Source of the DNA: Roseburia sp.
GTDB taxonomy: Bacteria; Bacillota; Clostridia; Lachnospirales; Lachnospiraceae
Reading direction: 5' to 3'
Assembly: GCA_017937095.1 (NCBI GenBank)
Contig: JAGBEG010000010.1
Coordinates: 620,001 to 684,000 of the forward strand
Length of the DNA: 64,000 nucleotides
The notes under the pieces were generated by a model, which did no database searches, was not told where the DNA came from, and saw only the letters and a list, made by a program, of their open reading frames with translations. Positions within the stretch are counted from its first letter, which is position 1. Every line of letters starts with the position of its first letter. The translations under genes were made by a program, and so were the position numbers. Of the stretch, positions 32,787 through 41,403 are shown piece after piece.

Positions 32787-35246
32787 TTATATTTCTTTCC
32801 TGTCTTCTCTTCCCGTCACCGTAAACGATATGCTCACAGGCTCTGTCTGCCCGTTACAGATCGTAAGGCGCGCCGCGCCGGACGCCCCTGTCGTCTTAAG
32901 ATACGTACCGCCCATGCCGCCATGCAGCGACGCCGTCTTTGGTCCGATCAGTTCAACGGGACCTTCCGCCTCAAAGGTAACCGGCTCGTTAAAAAAGCTA
33001 AGCACATTTTCGTGTTCATCCCGCGCCTCAATGCGTATCGCCGCCACATCGTAGGTACTCTTTTCACAGAGTTCTGTGTGATCCGCCCGTACATACAGAT
33101 GCGTCTCCTTCATCGGCTCTTTTACGACCGTTTTTACAACCGTTCCGTCCTTTACTGCCTCGAACCGATAGCTTGTAGACTCTCCGCCCCAGTCGCCGAT
33201 GTAGCGGGTGTAAAGCGACACAATTTCAGCCGGCTTCATGCGGTAGAGCAAAAGCACCTTTGCCGCTGTAAGGTACAGTGATTTCGGCAGATTGGAAAGT
33301 CCCACGCGCGCCGCCAGATTGAACGCATTTCGGATCGTTTTCTCCTGCGCAGGCTTCATTTTCTCATTTTCCGCAATCGCATTTCCGATGAAATCATCGA
33401 TGACGAGCGGGCCGTGCGCCAGATTGCGGTACGGGGAATCCTCCCTTTTGTACTCCTTGATAAAACGGTCGTTCTTGTACATGCGCACACTGTCCGCATT
33501 TGTGAAAATATAAGTCTCGCCCCGGTTACAGCCCGGATGCTCCCCGATATCCATTGCCGAACTGAGCAAAAGCACCGGCTCCTTCTCCTGCTGACACGCG
33601 TAGACCGCCGCCGCAAGCTTCGGATTGCGGAACATATCCATCACACCGTGATAACAGATACGGTCGCCGCTTCCAAAATCCTTGTGCGTGTTGTAGTCGA
33701 ACATGCACCAGCCAAAGCTTCCGGCAATATCCTCCTCCCCCGCTACGGCATCAAGCACCCGCACATGACGCATCGCATGTTCCGTGCGGTGCTCCTCCCA
33801 GTCGAACGCCTTTGTCGGGTACATATGCCCGTTGTACTCGCTGATGAGATATGGCTTATGCACATCAGACGTGACAGCCGCCTTTTTCTCACACCCCTTC
33901 TTCTTTCCGTCGTGCAGGAAATCATTATAGGTGTAGACGTCCTCCAAAAGACTGCTCTTTTTGTGTGCCCGCACGCCTCCGGTCGGACGGGAAGGGTCCA
34001 GAAGATGCGCCGCCGCATTTGTCTCCTTATAAAATTCATCGTCATCCTCCGACTCGTTGATCCGGACGCCCCAGAGAATGATCGAAACATGGTTGCGGTA
34101 CTGCCGCACCATATCCCGTACATTGGCGACCGCCTGTTTTTTCCACGCCGCATCTCCAATGTGCTGCCAGCCCGGAAGCTCCGTAAAGACCAAAAGCCCG
34201 ATCTCGTCACACCGTTCAAGGAAATAATGCGACTGCGGATAGTGCGAGGTGCGCACCGCGTTGACGCCAAGCTCATATTTTAAAATATCTGCATCAAGCT
34301 TCTGCATCGCCTCCGGCATTGCATAGCCCACATAAGGATAACTCTGGTGGCGGTTCAGACCGCGGAGCTTCACCTTTTTCCCGTTCAGGTAAAAGCCGTC
34401 CGAAAGGAACTGCGCACGGCGGAATCCTGTCACCGTAGTTACTTCGTCGATGGGCTCTCCTGCGAAAAGCAGTTCGGTCTTCACCTCATAGCAGACCGGA
34501 TCATCAGGTTCCCACCGTTTCACACACTTAAGCGGAACATGCAAGGAAAGCGTTGGTCCGGCAATATTGGTCTCTGTAAGCCACGTATATTCCGCCGTTC
34601 CCCGCTCCCTGATGCTCTGTCTGACCGAAAGCCCTTCGCCTGCCTCATTTACAAGAATCTCGGAAATCAGTTCACCGCCTGCGTCCTGCGCCACGCGCAT
34701 CCCCGTTTCTGCGGCTTTCCCGCTTATCTCCTGCTCCGGCAGTTCGCCGCGCACGAACACATCCGAAAGGTACTGTTCATTTTTAATGTCAAGCCACACC
34801 TCGCGATAGAGCCCGCCGTATGTCATATAGTCGATGACGAAGCCGAACGGCGGAACATTAAGGCTCTCCCTGCTGTCCACCTTCACCACCAGGAAATTAT
34901 CCGAACCATAGATCAGTTCCTCTGTGACGTCTATCGTAAATGCAGTGTAGCCGCAGTGGTGTTCTCCCACGCGCTTGCCGTTCCAGTACACCTCGCTCTC
35001 GTGCGCAGCGCCGTCGATTGTGAGCAGTACCCGCTTTCCCTTCCACGTCTCCGGCACGAAAACGCTTCTGCGATACCCGGAAACCATCTGATAACACTGC
35101 TCGTCAAAATAGTGTAACGGTGTTTCTTTTACCGTGTGCGGCAGGCGGACATCGGAAAATGAAGCGGTATCGCACTCCCGCGCAAGCAGCTCCTCCCCAA
35201 ACTGCTCCGTAAATTTCCATCCGTCATTTAAGTAAATTCTCGCCAT
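32787..35246 (-). CDS. GH2 beta-galactosidase
   Basis: The 819-aa enzyme has the GH2 sugar-binding domain (GYRRSVFVPETWKGKRVLL, GEHHCGYTAF), an immunoglobulin-like domain, and a TIM barrel with RGLNRHQSYPYVGYAMPE, VRTSHYPQSHYF, acid/base Glu in LWGVRINESEDDD and nucleophile Glu in YLISEYNGHMYP. It lacks a signal peptide. ATG 35246 follows AAGGAG. It could also act on related beta-linked sugars. First gene after the TetR regulator; a tandem repeat array (35279-35345) lies in its leader. Confidence 0.93.
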   Translation of the reverse strand: MARIYLNDGWKFTEQFGEELLARECDTASFSDVRLPHTVKETPLHYFDEQCYQMVSGYRRSVFVPETWKGKRVLLTIDGAAHESEVYWNGKRVGEHHCGYTAFTIDVTEELIYGSDNFLVVKVDSRESLNVPPFGFVIDYMTYGGLYREVWLDIKNEQYLSDVFVRGELPEQEISGKAAETGMRVAQDAGGELISEILVNEAGEGLSVRQSIRERGTAEYTWLTETNIAGPTLSLHVPLKCVKRWEPDDPVCYEVKTELLFAGEPIDEVTTVTGFRRAQFLSDGFYLNGKKVKLRGLNRHQSYPYVGYAMPEAMQKLDADILKYELGVNAVRTSHYPQSHYFLERCDEIGLLVFTELPGWQHIGDAAWKKQAVANVRDMVRQYRNHVSIILWGVRINESEDDDEFYKETNAAAHLLDPSRPTGGVRAHKKSSLLEDVYTYNDFLHDGKKKGCEKKAAVTSDVHKPYLISEYNGHMYPTKAFDWEEHRTEHAMRHVRVLDAVAGEEDIAGSFGWCMFDYNTHKDFGSGDRICYHGVMDMFRNPKLAAAVYACQQEKEPVLLLSSAMDIGEHPGCNRGETYIFTNADSVRMYKNDRFIKEYKREDSPYRNLAHGPLVIDDFIGNAIAENEKMKPAQEKTIRNAFNLAARVGLSNLPKSLYLTAAKVLLLYRMKPAEIVSLYTRYIGDWGGESTSYRFEAVKDGTVVKTVVKEPMKETHLYVRADHTELCEKSTYDVAAIRIEARDEHENVLSFFNEPVTFEAEGPVELIGPKTASLHGGMGGTYLKTTGASGAARLTICNGQTEPVSISFTVTGREDRKEI

Positions 35247-35278
35247 AGGTCCTATCTCCTTGCTCATGTTTGCTATTT

Positions 35279-35345
35279 TGCTATATCGCTCTTTTTGCTA
35301 TATCGCTCATGTTTGCTATATCGCTCATGTTTACTATATCGCTTT
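35279..35345. repeat. 17/18-bp tandem repeat before the beta-galactosidase
   Basis: Units of TGCTATATCGCT plus CATGTT (or a variant) start at 35279, 35296, 35314 and 35332 (the last degenerate). On the minus strand each full unit carries ATGAGCGAT, giving a possible very short reading frame (MSDIANMSDIAKRAI) upstream of the enzyme. Role unknown. Confidence 0.7.
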
Positions 35346-35355
35346 TGCTTCAATG

Positions 35356-35976
35356 TCACCGGCTTCTCTTTGCTCCATCGCTGCCGACGACCTCTGCGGC
35401 AGGCGTCACGATTCCGTCCATCAGGATTGCGACCACCTCGTTCAACGCATCCATATAGGAAATCCCGTTCCGGATCAGAACATCCCTCTGAAAAAATTGT
35501 TCCAGCGTCGCCTCAAGCATCATCTTTACAATCGGAATGTCCACGCGCCGGATCACGCCCTCTTCCATCCCCTGTTCCAAAAGGGCGATCGTGCGCTCCC
35601 ATCCGGTCTCGAGACGCTTTTCCACCTGCTTATAGATCACAGGGTATTTCTCCTTTAACAGATAGAGCTGCCGGAAATCCACATCCCGGTAGCTCTCCGG
35701 CATCACGCCCAGAATCGTCCGGATCTTCTCCTGCGTCGTAAGCGACGCATCCTCTACAATGCGCCGCTCGCTCTCCTTGATGGAATCAAACATATAATCG
35801 ACCATCGCTAAGAACATGGATTCCTTGTCCCGGAATACCGTATAGATCGTTTTCTTGCTCATGCCAAGCCCTTTTGCGACGTCATCCATCGTAAATTTCA
35901 GACCTTTTTGATTGAATACCTTTACCGTACCTTCCAGAATCAATTCCTTCTGCTTTTTTTCATCCCTCTGCTGCAT
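35356..35976 (-). CDS. TetR/AcrR-family regulator
   Basis: The 206-aa protein has an N-terminal TetR DNA-binding domain (ILEGTVKVFNQKGLKFTMDDVAKGLGMSKKTIYTVFRDKESM) and an alpha-helical ligand domain. ATG 35976 follows GGGAGAGGG; the frame extends to 36180 but that part overlaps operators and promoter. Two GAAAC-N16-GTTTC palindromes flank its promoter, indicating autorepression, and could also affect divergent larB. It is upstream of, and probably co-transcribed with, the galactosidase genes. Confidence 0.9.
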   Translation of the reverse strand: MQQRDEKKQKELILEGTVKVFNQKGLKFTMDDVAKGLGMSKKTIYTVFRDKESMFLAMVDYMFDSIKESERRIVEDASLTTQEKIRTILGVMPESYRDVDFRQLYLLKEKYPVIYKQVEKRLETGWERTIALLEQGMEEGVIRRVDIPIVKMMLEATLEQFFQRDVLIRNGISYMDALNEVVAILMDGIVTPAAEVVGSDGAKRSR

Positions 35977-36022
35977 TCTGCCCTCTCCCGCGCTGTCTCC
36001 CGCCGTTCGTTTTTTCTTCAAG

Positions 36023-36108
36023 GAAACTCTTTTTCTATTTTCGGTTTCCTCAATTATAGCATGAAGCGCATTTTCTTCACAAGAAACCAGATTCACAAAA
36101 TCAGTTTC
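36023..36108. promoter_or_regulatory. Two GAAAC-N16-GTTTC operators flanking the tetR promoter
   Basis: Inverted repeats at 36023-36048 and 36083-36108 have identical arms and identical 16-base spacers, 60 bp apart. Between them, on the minus strand, TTGTGA (36077-36082), 18 bp and TATAAT (36053-36058) form the regulator promoter. This is a typical autoregulatory layout. Confidence 0.75.
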
Positions 36109-36143
36109 CATTTTTTGTAGAAAAGTGCTAAAAACCGCATCTC

Positions 36144-36172
36144 TTGCATTCCCGCCCGCCCCCATGTATAAT
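36144..36172 (+). promoter_or_regulatory. larB promoter
   Basis: TTGCAT (36144-36149), 17-bp spacer and TATAAT (36167-36172), with the larB ATG 31 bases further on. It is 36 bp from the nearest TetR-type operator. Confidence 0.65.
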
Positions 36173-36203
36173 GAAGCCATATAGTTATTATCTGGAGGAC
36201 ATC

Positions 36204-36956
36204 ATGGAGAACGAACATATCAGACGTATTCTTTCCGACATTGAAAACGGCACGATCAGTGCAGACGAGGGCTATGCAAGGCTAAAGCTCGCCCCGTTTG
36301 AGGATCTGGGCTACGCGAAGGTCGATCATCACAGGGAAATCCGGCAGGGGGCGCCGGAGGTCATCTACGGCGCGTCCAAGACAAAGGAGCAGATTGAGGG
36401 CATCGCCCAAAGCCTTCTCGCCCACTGCCCGGAAAATATTCTGATTACCCGCCTTTCTGCGGAATCGGCTTCCTATCTGTCCGGGCGGTTTTCGCTCTTC
36501 TACGATGAAGCGTCGCGCATCGGCATCATCAACCGCAGGGAGCATATCACCGCAAAGGGCACGATCGTTGTCGCCACCGGAGGCACCAGCGACATCCCCG
36601 TTGCAGAGGAAGCCGCACTCACCGCAGAGGTGCTCGGCAACCGCGTCATCCGCGTCTATGATGTCGGAGTTGCAGGACTGCACCGTCTGCTTTCACAGTT
36701 GGACGTGCTGACAAGCGCCAACGCCATCGTCGCCGTTGCCGGAATGGAGGGCGCGCTCGCCAGCGTTATCGGCGGACTCACCGACTGTCCCGTTATCGGT
36801 GTTCCCACAAGTGTCGGTTACGGTGCAAGCTTTCACGGCGTCTCCGCTCTGCTGTCCATGTTAAATTCCTGCGCCAGCGGGGTCTCCGTCGTCAATATCG
36901 ACAACGGCTTTGGCGCCGGGTATCTCGCAAGCATGATCAATCACATTGGAGGATGA
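36204..36956 (+). CDS. larB: Nickel pincer cofactor synthase LarB
   Basis: The 250-aa protein matches LarB, an AIR-carboxylase (PurE)-like enzyme: GYAKVDHHREIRQGAPEVIYG, VVATGGTSDIPVAEEAA, YDVGVAGLHRLL and VPTSVGYGASFHGVSALLSMLNSCASGVSVVNIDNGFGAG. LarB carboxylates and hydrolyses nicotinic acid adenine dinucleotide in the first step of the Ni-pincer cofactor of lactate racemase. ATG 36204 follows GGAGGACATC. larC follows after 3 bases. LarA and LarE are not in the window. Confidence 0.95.
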   Translation: MENEHIRRILSDIENGTISADEGYARLKLAPFEDLGYAKVDHHREIRQGAPEVIYGASKTKEQIEGIAQSLLAHCPENILITRLSAESASYLSGRFSLFYDEASRIGIINRREHITAKGTIVVATGGTSDIPVAEEAALTAEVLGNRVIRVYDVGVAGLHRLLSQLDVLTSANAIVAVAGMEGALASVIGGLTDCPVIGVPTSVGYGASFHGVSALLSMLNSCASGVSVVNIDNGFGAGYLASMINHIGG

Positions 36957-36959
36957 ACT

Positions 36960-38270
36960 ATGAAAACAATTTATCTGGAATGCAATATGGGCGCTGCCGG
37001 AGATATGCTGATGAGCGCGCTCTATGAGATTTGCGATCAAAAAGAATGGTTTCTCTATAAGATGAATGAAGTCTTCGCCCCTTATCATGTGACGCTCTCC
37101 GCAACGCCTTCCACGAAATGCGGCATTGCGGGCACGCACATGACGGTTACGGTAGACGGTGTGGAAGAGTCAGCGGATGGCTCCGCTCCTGCTTCCCCTT
37201 CGCACACGCATCACAGCGAAACAGCCCACACGCACGCGCAGGACGGGGATTCTGCGGACACGGCGCAGGCAGATAATGCCGATACGTCCCATGCACATAC
37301 GCATACCGATTATGCCTCCCTCTGTGAGAAGATCGCATCCTTCGACCTCCCCGCAGAGGTAAAGGAAGATGCCGGGGCGATTTATCGCCTTCTCGGCGAA
37401 GCGGAGGCAAAGGTACACGGCACGACAATCGAGCAGATTCATTTTCATGAGGTGGGTACGCTTGACGCTCTCGCGGATATCGTCGGCTGCGCGCTTTTGA
37501 TCGGTCTGATTGCACCGGAGCAGATTCTCGCGTCACCGCTTCACGTCGGAAGCGGCTTCGTCCGCTGTGCACACGGTGTGCTCCCGGTACCTGCTCCGGC
37601 GACCGCCGAGCTTTTACAGGGCGTCCCGTTTTATTCCGGTTCCGTCACCGGGGAGCTTCTGACTCCGACCGGCGCAGCAATCTTAAAATACTATGTGACA
37701 CGATTTTTCCCGATGCCTGCCATCACGACCACTGCAATCGGCTACGGAATGGGCGCGAAGGATTTTGAGTTTGCCAACTGTGTGCGCGCATTCTTAGGCG
37801 ATACCGTCTCCTACCTCACGCCAGAGGAGGAAGAAAGCTTCTCCTGCGACGATACGGTTCTTTCGATTTCCTGTAATGTTGACGATATGACCGGGGAAGC
37901 GCTTGGACTTGCCACTGAGATTTTCATGGCTGCGGGAGCGCTCGACGTCTACACGATCCCTGTTCAGATGAAAAAGAACCGCCCGGGCATCCTTCTGACC
38001 TGTCTCTGCGAGCCGGACGACCGCGAGAAGTTCACAGGACTTTTCTTCCTGCACACCTCCACCAGAGGCGTGCGCTACCAGCTCTATGAGCGCGCCAAGT
38101 TAGAGTCCACCTTTGAGACGAAGAAGACGTCCTACGGCAATATCCGCATCAAGAAGAGCACAGGCTACGGCATAGAAAAGGAAAAGCCGGAATTTGAGGA
38201 CTTAAAGTCCGTCGTGTTAAAGAACCACTGCGCTATGTCGCTTGAGGATGTGACGAAATCGCTCCGCTGA
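36960..38270 (+). CDS. larC: Nickel insertion protein LarC (single frame)
   Basis: The 436-aa protein starts MKTIYLECNMGAAGDMLMSALYE and contains IHFHEVGTLDALADIVG, TGELLTPTGAAIL and the C-terminal cyclometallase part with KKNRPGILLTCLCEPDD. LarC inserts nickel into the pincer cofactor using CTP. Residues about 80-118 form a His/Thr/Asp-rich linker (THTHHSET..HAHTHT) that may store nickel. In some lactobacilli the gene is split and needs a frameshift; here it is continuous. It ends 4 bases from the convergent HAD gene. Confidence 0.95.
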   Translation: MKTIYLECNMGAAGDMLMSALYEICDQKEWFLYKMNEVFAPYHVTLSATPSTKCGIAGTHMTVTVDGVEESADGSAPASPSHTHHSETAHTHAQDGDSADTAQADNADTSHAHTHTDYASLCEKIASFDLPAEVKEDAGAIYRLLGEAEAKVHGTTIEQIHFHEVGTLDALADIVGCALLIGLIAPEQILASPLHVGSGFVRCAHGVLPVPAPATAELLQGVPFYSGSVTGELLTPTGAAILKYYVTRFFPMPAITTTAIGYGMGAKDFEFANCVRAFLGDTVSYLTPEEEESFSCDDTVLSISCNVDDMTGEALGLATEIFMAAGALDVYTIPVQMKKNRPGILLTCLCEPDDREKFTGLFFLHTSTRGVRYQLYERAKLESTFETKKTSYGNIRIKKSTGYGIEKEKPEFEDLKSVVLKNHCAMSLEDVTKSLR

Positions 38271-38274
38271 CGGT

Positions 38275-40287
38275 TCATTCGCCCACTCCGACTTTGAAGT
38301 CAAACATCTCTTTTATTTTCATCAGATACCTTTCATGCTCCCCTGCTGCAGCAAGCATGGGAGCATAGGCGTCTCTTCCGCTGATCTGATTCATATGCGG
38401 ATAGTCCTTAAAATGCGCCTCATACTCCCGGATAAAATCAAGAATCCCTTTCTGTATCTGACAGATTCCCTCCTGATTGTAATCCATATCGCCAAAGCAA
38501 AGCTTCGTCTTTCCCTGCCCGTCCACGGCGAACCGCAGGAACTGCCTGGTCGGTGATGCAAGCAGCAACTCCCAGTATATATTGTAATCGCGATTCGGAT
38601 CGTGCGCTTTCCATAAATCGCGGTTCTGCGCCGACGAGTACATATAGGACACCAGTCTTCCCGACTGCAGAAACGCTTCACCCGCTTCCGTTTCCTCGTT
38701 GTGCGGCGTATTGGTTCCTGCGATTATCCCGGTCAGCCGACAGGGCAGGTTCCATTTGCGCTCCACCAGATAAGCCAGGGACATTGCGCCGCTCCCCGCC
38801 CAGCCAATGTCGACGGCACAGGCTCTCTTGCAGCCACAAAGCATCTGCGCGTAATATTCCCTTGCCGCGCTCTCCTGCTCCCCGTAGACCGCAAGTACCG
38901 TCTGCCATTGCTCCTCAAGGAAACGCTTGATCCTGCCTATATTTGACTCATCCAGAAAATCGGATTCCAAAAGCCCATCGGGCAGCGAGCCAAGCAGCAT
39001 GTCCAGATCCATTGCATGAAATATGTCCCTCAATGTTTTTCCCTGATTCACCTTATGAAAGAGAAATCGCCGGAAATAATCATAGCGGTTGTCCTGCGCC
39101 ATCAGCTTTGTGGCTGCCGCCCTCGACCAGCAGGCATACGCCGTCTGCACGCCCGGATACAGTAATTCATACGCCTGCTTTAAAATGTCTCCGTCCCTCG
39201 ACAGAAAAAGCAGCCGTTCCACTCCCTGTTCCCTGCAATAGCGGTGAATAAAGCTGCAATACCCCAGCACGAACAGTCCGCCATAGACATATCCGTACTC
39301 GTATGCCATCCCATAGCTTTCGATGCCATTGTACAGATGGTGATTGACGATTCCGCGGTAAGCGCCTCCAACGACCGGAGACATTTCCATGGCGCGGTAC
39401 GCTGCCGTCTTTCGGTCTGCATTCGGGTAATAATAAACGTCAAATCCATGCTTTTTTGCCATTTTCACGTCACTGTGCGGATTGTCTCCAATGTGCACGA
39501 CCGACACCCCATCGGGCAATTCGCGCTTTACCTTTGCAAACAACGTGCCGTCCGATTTGCCCGCTCCGTATTCACAGGAAACGCAGACCTTTTCTATTCC
39601 CTCATACCCCGCCTTTTTCAGCAGCTTTTTTATAAATGCAGAGGGAAGGTACATGTCCGATACGGCGATCATCTTTTTCCCCTGCTTTTGCAGCAGCCGG
39701 TACACCGAAAGCATATAGGGATTGGCATAACAGAATGCTTCCTCGCAGTCCAGCTCCGTCTGCATTCCCTGTTCCATGGAAATCCCTGTCTCGCGGGAGA
39801 GTTTTTCCCAGATTTCCGACAGCGTTACCTCTCCCTGCCCGTATCTGCTTCTTTTCTCTTCTCTCGCTTCCCGCTCGAAGCGCATCCGAAGCTCCTTAAA
39901 ATTGAGAAAAAGAAGCTTCTCCCCGACAAAGTAAAATAAATCTGTCGGACTCGAGAACGGCCGGAACAAAAGCGTATCAAATACGTCGAAGCTTATCACA
40001 TCATATCCCGCCAGAAACTCTGCAAGTTCCCCGGGCCGCATGACCTTTAAGACCGCAAGCTCCGATTCGCTTGCCCCGGTCGGAATGTGCTTCTCTTCCG
40101 TTATGCCCACAGCATTCTCCTGCCCGTGCAGCCTGCCTCCCGGCAGCCTGACCCGGATGTTTAACGCCAGCAGATAAAGCCATGACAGCGGCACTTTAAG
40201 CCCCGTCGCGTCATCGTGCATCCTGTGATAGCGCTCCCTTATTTCCGGGTATCGGTTTACAAGGAAATGATAGATTCTGTATCGCAT
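38275..40287 (-). CDS. HAD hydrolase plus RDG-module surface-glycan protein
   Basis: The 670-aa protein has an N-terminal region of about 95 residues, a HAD phosphatase-like domain (VISFDVFDTLLFRP about residue 97, IAVSDMYLPS, GAGKSDGTLF, VVHIGDNPHSD), and a C-terminal module with LLFLSRDGD (about 355) and AVDIGWAGSG (about 492). The same HAD-RDG layout recurs in the 1021-aa protein at 46014-49079. It resembles the COG5610-type HAD proteins of polysaccharide loci. ATG 40287 follows GCGGGAAG. Function unknown; glycan modification is inferred from context. Confidence 0.8.
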   Translation of the reverse strand: MRYRIYHFLVNRYPEIRERYHRMHDDATGLKVPLSWLYLLALNIRVRLPGGRLHGQENAVGITEEKHIPTGASESELAVLKVMRPGELAEFLAGYDVISFDVFDTLLFRPFSSPTDLFYFVGEKLLFLNFKELRMRFEREAREEKRSRYGQGEVTLSEIWEKLSRETGISMEQGMQTELDCEEAFCYANPYMLSVYRLLQKQGKKMIAVSDMYLPSAFIKKLLKKAGYEGIEKVCVSCEYGAGKSDGTLFAKVKRELPDGVSVVHIGDNPHSDVKMAKKHGFDVYYYPNADRKTAAYRAMEMSPVVGGAYRGIVNHHLYNGIESYGMAYEYGYVYGGLFVLGYCSFIHRYCREQGVERLLFLSRDGDILKQAYELLYPGVQTAYACWSRAAATKLMAQDNRYDYFRRFLFHKVNQGKTLRDIFHAMDLDMLLGSLPDGLLESDFLDESNIGRIKRFLEEQWQTVLAVYGEQESAAREYYAQMLCGCKRACAVDIGWAGSGAMSLAYLVERKWNLPCRLTGIIAGTNTPHNEETEAGEAFLQSGRLVSYMYSSAQNRDLWKAHDPNRDYNIYWELLLASPTRQFLRFAVDGQGKTKLCFGDMDYNQEGICQIQKGILDFIREYEAHFKDYPHMNQISGRDAYAPMLAAAGEHERYLMKIKEMFDFKVGVGE

Positions 40288-40598
40288 TTTTCTTCCCGCC
40301 TTTATCGTGTTTATAGCATATATTTTACTACTTTTTATAACTACATTCCACACCAATCTCTTCTATCGTATTCCCCACAAATATAGGTTTTTATTTTCCT
40401 TTTGTTTTTCAATGTTTTCTTTTTCCTGTTTCTCCTCACTTTTTTCATTTTTGTTTTTTATACTTCGAAATTCTTACATTATAAACGTATTTTTATTTCG
40501 CATTTTAAACATACTTTTAATATACGTTTGCATTGTGTTTTATGTGTTATGCAAATTAGCGATACTGTAATGTAGAAAATGGGGATTGGAGGATATTT
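40288..40598. promoter_or_regulatory. AT-rich divergent control region
   Basis: No gene. Three related boxes occur: AAACGTAT (40483-40490), AAACATAC (40507-40514) and ATACGTTT (40522-40529). A minus-strand TATAAT (40478-40483) adjoins the first and lacks a good -35. An inverted repeat TTTGCAT-N15-ATGCAAA lies just right of the boxes. The AAACGTA core also builds the 49-bp palindrome at 49152-49200, suggesting a common regulator for both HAD genes. Confidence 0.5.
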
Positions 40599-41003
40599 AT
40601 GAATCGAAAAAGAGATACTTACGACAGAATTGCAGTCGGAGAACGCATCCGCCGCAAGAGAATACAGATTGGACTTTCTCAGGACGAGCTGGCAGAACGC
40701 ATCGACCGCGCTACCAAGTACTGTTCTGACATTGAGCGCGGAATTTGCGGCATGTCGATTGAGACGATGCTGGCTATCTCTGATATTCTGGATATGAGTC
40801 TGGATTTTCTGATGTTCGGGGAACTCGACGAGGAAGAACAGGCGCGTCAGGAACGGGACGAGCTGGCGCTCGCCCATCTGCTCTCAAAATGCACCGACCG
40901 CGAACGGGACTACGCGCTTCGTCTGCTAAAGCTCTTCATCGCATCCATGAATCTGAGTCATTCCGGGGGGAATGGGAATGAGGAGACCGCATCACAGGGG
41001 TGA
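40599..41003 (+). CDS. XRE-family regulator
   Basis: The 134-aa protein has a helix-turn-helix domain at residues 14-70 (GERIRRKRIQIGLSQDELAERIDRATKYCSDIERGICGMS) and a charged helical C-terminal part (DEEEQARQERDELALAHLLSKCTDRERDYALRLLKLF). ATG 40599 follows TTGGAGGA. It diverges from the HAD-RDG gene and may control it through the AAACGTA boxes. Its last codons form half of its own terminator. Confidence 0.9.
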   Translation: MNRKRDTYDRIAVGERIRRKRIQIGLSQDELAERIDRATKYCSDIERGICGMSIETMLAISDILDMSLDFLMFGELDEEEQARQERDELALAHLLSKCTDRERDYALRLLKLFIASMNLSHSGGNGNEETASQG

Positions 41004-41021
41004 CCTGTGATGCGGTCTTTT
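40985..41021 (+). terminator. Terminator embedding the XRE stop codon
   Basis: A perfect 14-bp stem (40985-40998 with 41004-41017) is followed by TTTT. The TGA of the XRE gene (41001-41003) is in the 5-base loop, so translation runs through the left arm. Confidence 0.85.
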
Positions 41022-41403
41022 CTGTTGACGAGACGGAAGTCGTGCAGCGTCTTCAGCAGTTTCCCCAAACACGGTATGACGTTTTATATGCAGTTTATAC
41101 TAATCTGCATGATAACGATGTTAATGATATTAAAGCATATATAATGTAACGCGAGACGGATAGAAAAATGCTTCAGAATCATAAAAACAGATTTTCTGCA
41201 AGACCATTTTATCTGCAAGATAAGAATTATATCAAAGTTCTTTTCCTTATTTACTTTCTTGTATTTTTCTTACCGTTCTCCGTAAAACTAAATATAACCG
41301 CTATAATCCTTAGATTTCAAGGTTTAATAGCGGTTATTTATTTTCTCAACTTTCAATGATGACCTTATATCATCAGCGGGTTTGTCAAGTGCTTAACAAA
41401 ACA
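41004..41403. other. Gene-free AT-rich stretch with a convergent terminator
   Basis: No credible gene. A 10-bp stem TAACCGCTAT/ATAGCGGTTA (41295-41304 with 41327-41336) flanked by A/T runs probably terminates the minus-strand 383-aa gene. The rest shows only short inverted repeats such as ATGCAG...CTGCAT near 41090. Confidence 0.5.

Noticed and set aside
33414-34283. Plus-strand open frame of 289 codons
   Set aside because: Antisense to the GH2 beta-galactosidase barrel; composition is a shadow of the coding strand.
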